A stretch of 10,245 bases of DNA from JBBFMJ01 sp037441225. GTDB lineage: Bacteria > Acidobacteriota > Thermoanaerobaculia > UBA2201. The notes under the pieces are model-generated. The model was not told the origin of the DNA, made no database searches, and worked only from the letters and a program-made list of their open reading frames with translations. Of this stretch, positions 8,416 through 10,245 are shown piece by piece (the stretch's first letter is position 1; every line of letters begins with the position of its first letter). The stretch lies in contig JBBISU010000104.1 in assembly GCA_037441225.1 (NCBI GenBank), forward strand, positions 1-10,245. The letters run 5' to 3'. Both the position numbers and the translations under genes were made by a program.

Positions 8416-8955
8416 CTAATCTACCTCCTTCTTTTCTATTTTTTTCAAAATTTCTTTTGGCAATTGTTTCTTTAAACTTGGGTATTTTTTAACTAACCTT
8501 TTTATATCTAATAAGTCCTTTTCTCTTTTAATTACATTTCTTTTTTTATCCTGATAAGCCCAGATTTTCCCTCTTAAAAGGTCTTCTTTCTTTGCAATTT
8601 TCATTTTGTATCCAAGAACCTTTAACTCCTTTGCATTCTCAATAAAATCCTGATACCTTCCATTTCTTTGAATTTGAATTCTTAAATCAGAATTTTTAGA
8701 TGTTACTTCCCAAGTATGTGGATGTGATTTAAATTTAAAACCTTCTTTTTTCAAAATATTTTTTAATTTTTCTAATTGGCTTGAAGATACAACACAATCA
8801 AAGTCAAGTGTTAAGATTGGTTCGCAATAAGCATTTAAAGCAACGCCTCCCAAAACACAGTACAAAATTTTGTTAGTATTCAAAATGTGCAAAAATTTAC
8901 TAAGAATATCTTCCTTAGAATTTGTAATTGCATTAAAAAATTGCTTTTCATTCAT
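8416..8955 (-). CDS. Small nucleotidyltransferase-fold protein (AbiEii/DUF6036-like)
   Basis: Resembles the small minimal-nucleotidyltransferase families. The motif GGVALNAY (residues 36-43) is followed by TLDFD with Asp51 and Asp53, the usual glycine motif and DxD metal pair. A C-terminal stretch (AKKEDLL, residues 121-127, then KREKDLLDIKRL from 143) matches the helical part in which these proteins keep a conserved Lys/Asp pattern. The strand expected to supply the third acidic residue reads LRIQIQ (91-96), with no acid in it, so catalysis may be altered or lost. Its real substrate is unknown; relatives include antitoxin- or toxin-type enzymes as well as uncharacterised ones. It starts 1 base after the QmoC-like stop and ends 2 bases before the HdrA fusion ATG, so it is translationally tied into a redox operon. 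No toxin/antitoxin partner is seen next to it. Family is fairly sure; function is not. Confidence 0.7.
   Translation of the reverse strand: MNEKQFFNAITNSKEDILSKFLHILNTNKILYCVLGGVALNAYCEPILTLDFDCVVSSSQLEKLKNILKKEGFKFKSHPHTWEVTSKNSDLRIQIQRNGRYQDFIENAKELKVLGYKMKIAKKEDLLRGKIWAYQDKKRNVIKREKDLLDIKRLVKKYPSLKKQLPKEILKKIEKKEVD
8421..8430 (-). promoter_or_regulatory. Ribosome binding site of the HdrA fusion gene
   Basis: AAGGAGGTAG on the minus strand, ending 7 bases before the ATG at 8411-8413. It lies inside the last codons of the nucleotidyltransferase gene and supports the start chosen for the 1484-residue protein, as well as coupled translation of the two genes. Confidence 0.75.
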
Positions 8956-8956
8956 C

Positions 8957-10153
8957 TTATGCTACTTTTTCCTCCTTTTCTTCTCTTTCTTTTTCTGCCC
9001 TTTCTTTTATTCCCTTGAAGTATAACCCAAGGGGATGGTATAAAAGATGTGCCAGTTTTCCAAAGGGGAGTTCTATAAGCATCAAAGGAGCAAGTACTAA
9101 AATGTGGGCAAAAAACATATAATGTGAAAGAACTGGAAGTTTTGCATATCTGAAAATATGAATAAGTATTCCACTTATAGCAACCAAAAAACATAAAATT
9201 GGTAAGGACCAATCAGAAAAATCACTTTTTTTATGGATTTCTTCCTTTTTTGAAATCCTTCCTAAAATCATTGCCCCACTTCCATAAAGCATCAAAATTG
9301 TCACAATGTATCCAAGCCATCTCTGAGGATGAAAAACTGGGTAAATTTTATCTGTCTGGAAGAATTTTAAGAAGAAAAATATAATAAAAGAAATCAAAAA
9401 AAATCCAGCAAAAAGTGTAATGTGTCTTGTCCACATCTTTTTTTCTTTGCATTCTTTAAATTTTTTCTGAGTTACTCCAAGGAGGAAGAAATTTTTAAGT
9501 TCTGAAAAATATAAAGAAAATGGTATTTTTAAATTATTTCCTCTTTTCATTATAAAATACCACATTCTAATTCCATTTGTAATTAAAATAAATATTGGTA
9601 TTAGGAAAAATAAAACAGTAAACCATACCATAATATTTTTAGGTCCCGTGTCTCCCCCAAAAACATGCTCCAATCCTACTGATTCAACATATGACTTAGA
9701 AAACAAATCCTTCATTGAAAATTCACCCATTGCCTTTTTAACATAAGTCAAATGATAACCAGCAATTAAAGCAAAAATCAGAGCTAATGAAACCAAATAA
9801 AAGCCAATTTTGAAAAACCAATATTTATTAAAGAGGGAAGAAATTCCAGTCCAATCATAAACAGATGAAAGGTATTTCCTAATGGTGTTCATTGATTCGC
9901 CTGGCTCTGCTTTTTGAGGGCAGGTAGTAGAACAATCACCACACCAATGACAAATCCAAGGTTCAACCATTGATATTAATTTATCTTTTTCTCCAATGTG
10001 CACCAATTGAATTGGTTTTCTTGGAAAAGAGGCAGTATCATCTGCCATTGGGCAGGAGATTGTGCAACTACCACAGTTGTAGCAAAGACGCCCATCAAAT
10101 TTACCATACTTTTTAACTATAGAGGATAGGTTTGGATAAACTAAATTTTTCAT
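8957..10153 (-). CDS. QmoC/HdrC-like 4Fe-4S and membrane cytochrome b subunit
   Basis: Predicted membrane anchor and electron carrier of an Hdr/Qmo-type complex, linking cytoplasmic iron-sulfur and flavin proteins to the quinone pool. The N-terminal HdrC-like domain has two complete CxxCxxCxxxCP motifs (Cys24/27/30/34 and Cys68/71/74/78). About six hydrophobic segments follow (roughly residues 112-134, 174-195, 243-264, 277-298, 316-334, 346-362), as in the NarI/HdrE-like cytochrome b domain. His244, His275, His332, His344 and His350 are near or in these segments and are candidate haem ligands. The C-terminus is a charged Lys/Glu tail. Its 398 residues suit the QmoC family. The first Cys is at residue 24 and the next Met is at residue 36, so the given start is the only sensible ATG. 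It has almost no leader and no proper Shine-Dalgarno. It is first in the operon and ends 1 base before the next ATG. HdrC-HdrE fusion is an equally valid name. Confidence 0.85.
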   Translation of the reverse strand: MKNLVYPNLSSIVKKYGKFDGRLCYNCGSCTISCPMADDTASFPRKPIQLVHIGEKDKLISMVEPWICHWCGDCSTTCPQKAEPGESMNTIRKYLSSVYDWTGISSLFNKYWFFKIGFYLVSLALIFALIAGYHLTYVKKAMGEFSMKDLFSKSYVESVGLEHVFGGDTGPKNIMVWFTVLFFLIPIFILITNGIRMWYFIMKRGNNLKIPFSLYFSELKNFFLLGVTQKKFKECKEKKMWTRHITLFAGFFLISFIIFFFLKFFQTDKIYPVFHPQRWLGYIVTILMLYGSGAMILGRISKKEEIHKKSDFSDWSLPILCFLVAISGILIHIFRYAKLPVLSHYMFFAHILVLAPLMLIELPFGKLAHLLYHPLGLYFKGIKERAEKEREEKEEKVA

Positions 10154-10161
10154 CTCTTAAA

Positions 10162-10189
10162 ATTTTACCTAAAAAAAATGATTTGTCAA
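10162..10189 (-). promoter_or_regulatory. Sigma-70-type promoter for the whole operon
   Basis: Read on the minus strand, a perfect TTGACA (-35, 10184-10189) is separated by 16 bases from TAAAAT (-10, 10162-10167). Only 8 bases lie between the -10 box and the ATG of the first gene (10151-10153). Transcription should therefore begin at about 10153-10156, leaving a leader of 0-3 bases, so the first gene would have a leaderless or nearly leaderless mRNA. This is the only convincing promoter I see; gene spacing downstream suggests one transcript. The start site is inferred, not measured. Confidence 0.65.
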
Positions 10190-10207
10190 GTGATTTTTTT
10201 CACATTC
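10186..10207. promoter_or_regulatory. Crp/Fnr-family-like operator palindrome
   Basis: GTGA-N6-TCAC (core 10190-10203, the spacer being a run of T on the plus strand) matches the classic CRP-type half-site arrangement, with one further symmetric-like base on one side. Its centre, 10196.5, lies about 41.5 bases upstream of a start at 10155, which is the position of class II Crp/Fnr activators, and it abuts the -35 box. The match is seen directly; the regulator and the direction of control are inferred. In AT-rich DNA this pattern can also arise by chance. Confidence 0.4.
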
Positions 10208-10245
10208 ATATAGGACTAAAAAATTAAAAAAATAAAAGGATTTAA

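Noticed and set aside
5512..8475. Several plus-strand open frames of 60-80 codons opposite the HdrA fusion gene.
   Set aside because: They are rich in Leu, His and Gln, as expected from the complement of an AT-rich coding sequence, and show no recognisable motif or ribosome binding site.

Overview
The window is AT-rich, and every gene I can support lies on the minus strand, so it reads from right to left. It looks like one operon of about 10 kb from an anaerobic bacterium that uses hydrogen. The bacterial assignment rests on strong Shine-Dalgarno sequences of the AAGGAGG type before most genes and on a TTGACA/TAAAAT promoter. Proteins rich in Lys, Glu and Ile, together with the low GC content, hint at a thermophile or an uncultured lineage, but I cannot name the taxon.

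Layout in transcription order: a promoter with a Crp/Fnr-like palindrome (10162-10203); a QmoC/HdrC-like iron-sulfur and membrane cytochrome b protein (8957-10153); a small nucleotidyltransferase-fold protein with no obvious link to the rest (8416-8955); a 1484-residue flavoprotein (3959-8413) in which a GltD/NfnB-like NAD(P)H oxidoreductase is inserted inside one HdrA module that is followed by a second HdrA module; MvhD (3524-3943); a 64-residue protein I do not recognise (3320-3514); the [NiFe]-hydrogenase small subunit MvhG (2362-3288) and large subunit MvhA (904-2346); a terminator-like hairpin (865-897); the hydrogenase maturation endopeptidase (369-860, possibly to 878); and a short HypA that lacks its zinc loop (119-367). 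Positions 1-118 are AT-rich with no gene I can support.

Taken together, MvhAG (group 3c [NiFe] hydrogenase) should oxidise or make H2 in the cytoplasm. MvhD should carry electrons to the giant HdrA-type flavoprotein. The QmoC-like protein should connect that flavoprotein to the membrane quinone pool, and the embedded GltD-like module offers an NAD(P)(H) site. There is no HdrB (no CCG-domain protein), so the complex is unlikely to be a true heterodisulfide reductase. It is better described as a Qmo-like complex wired to an Mvh hydrogenase, possibly flavin-bifurcating between quinone, NAD(P) and ferredoxin; this functional picture is inference. The last two genes mature the hydrogenase; the other Hyp factors (HypB-F) must be elsewhere in the genome.
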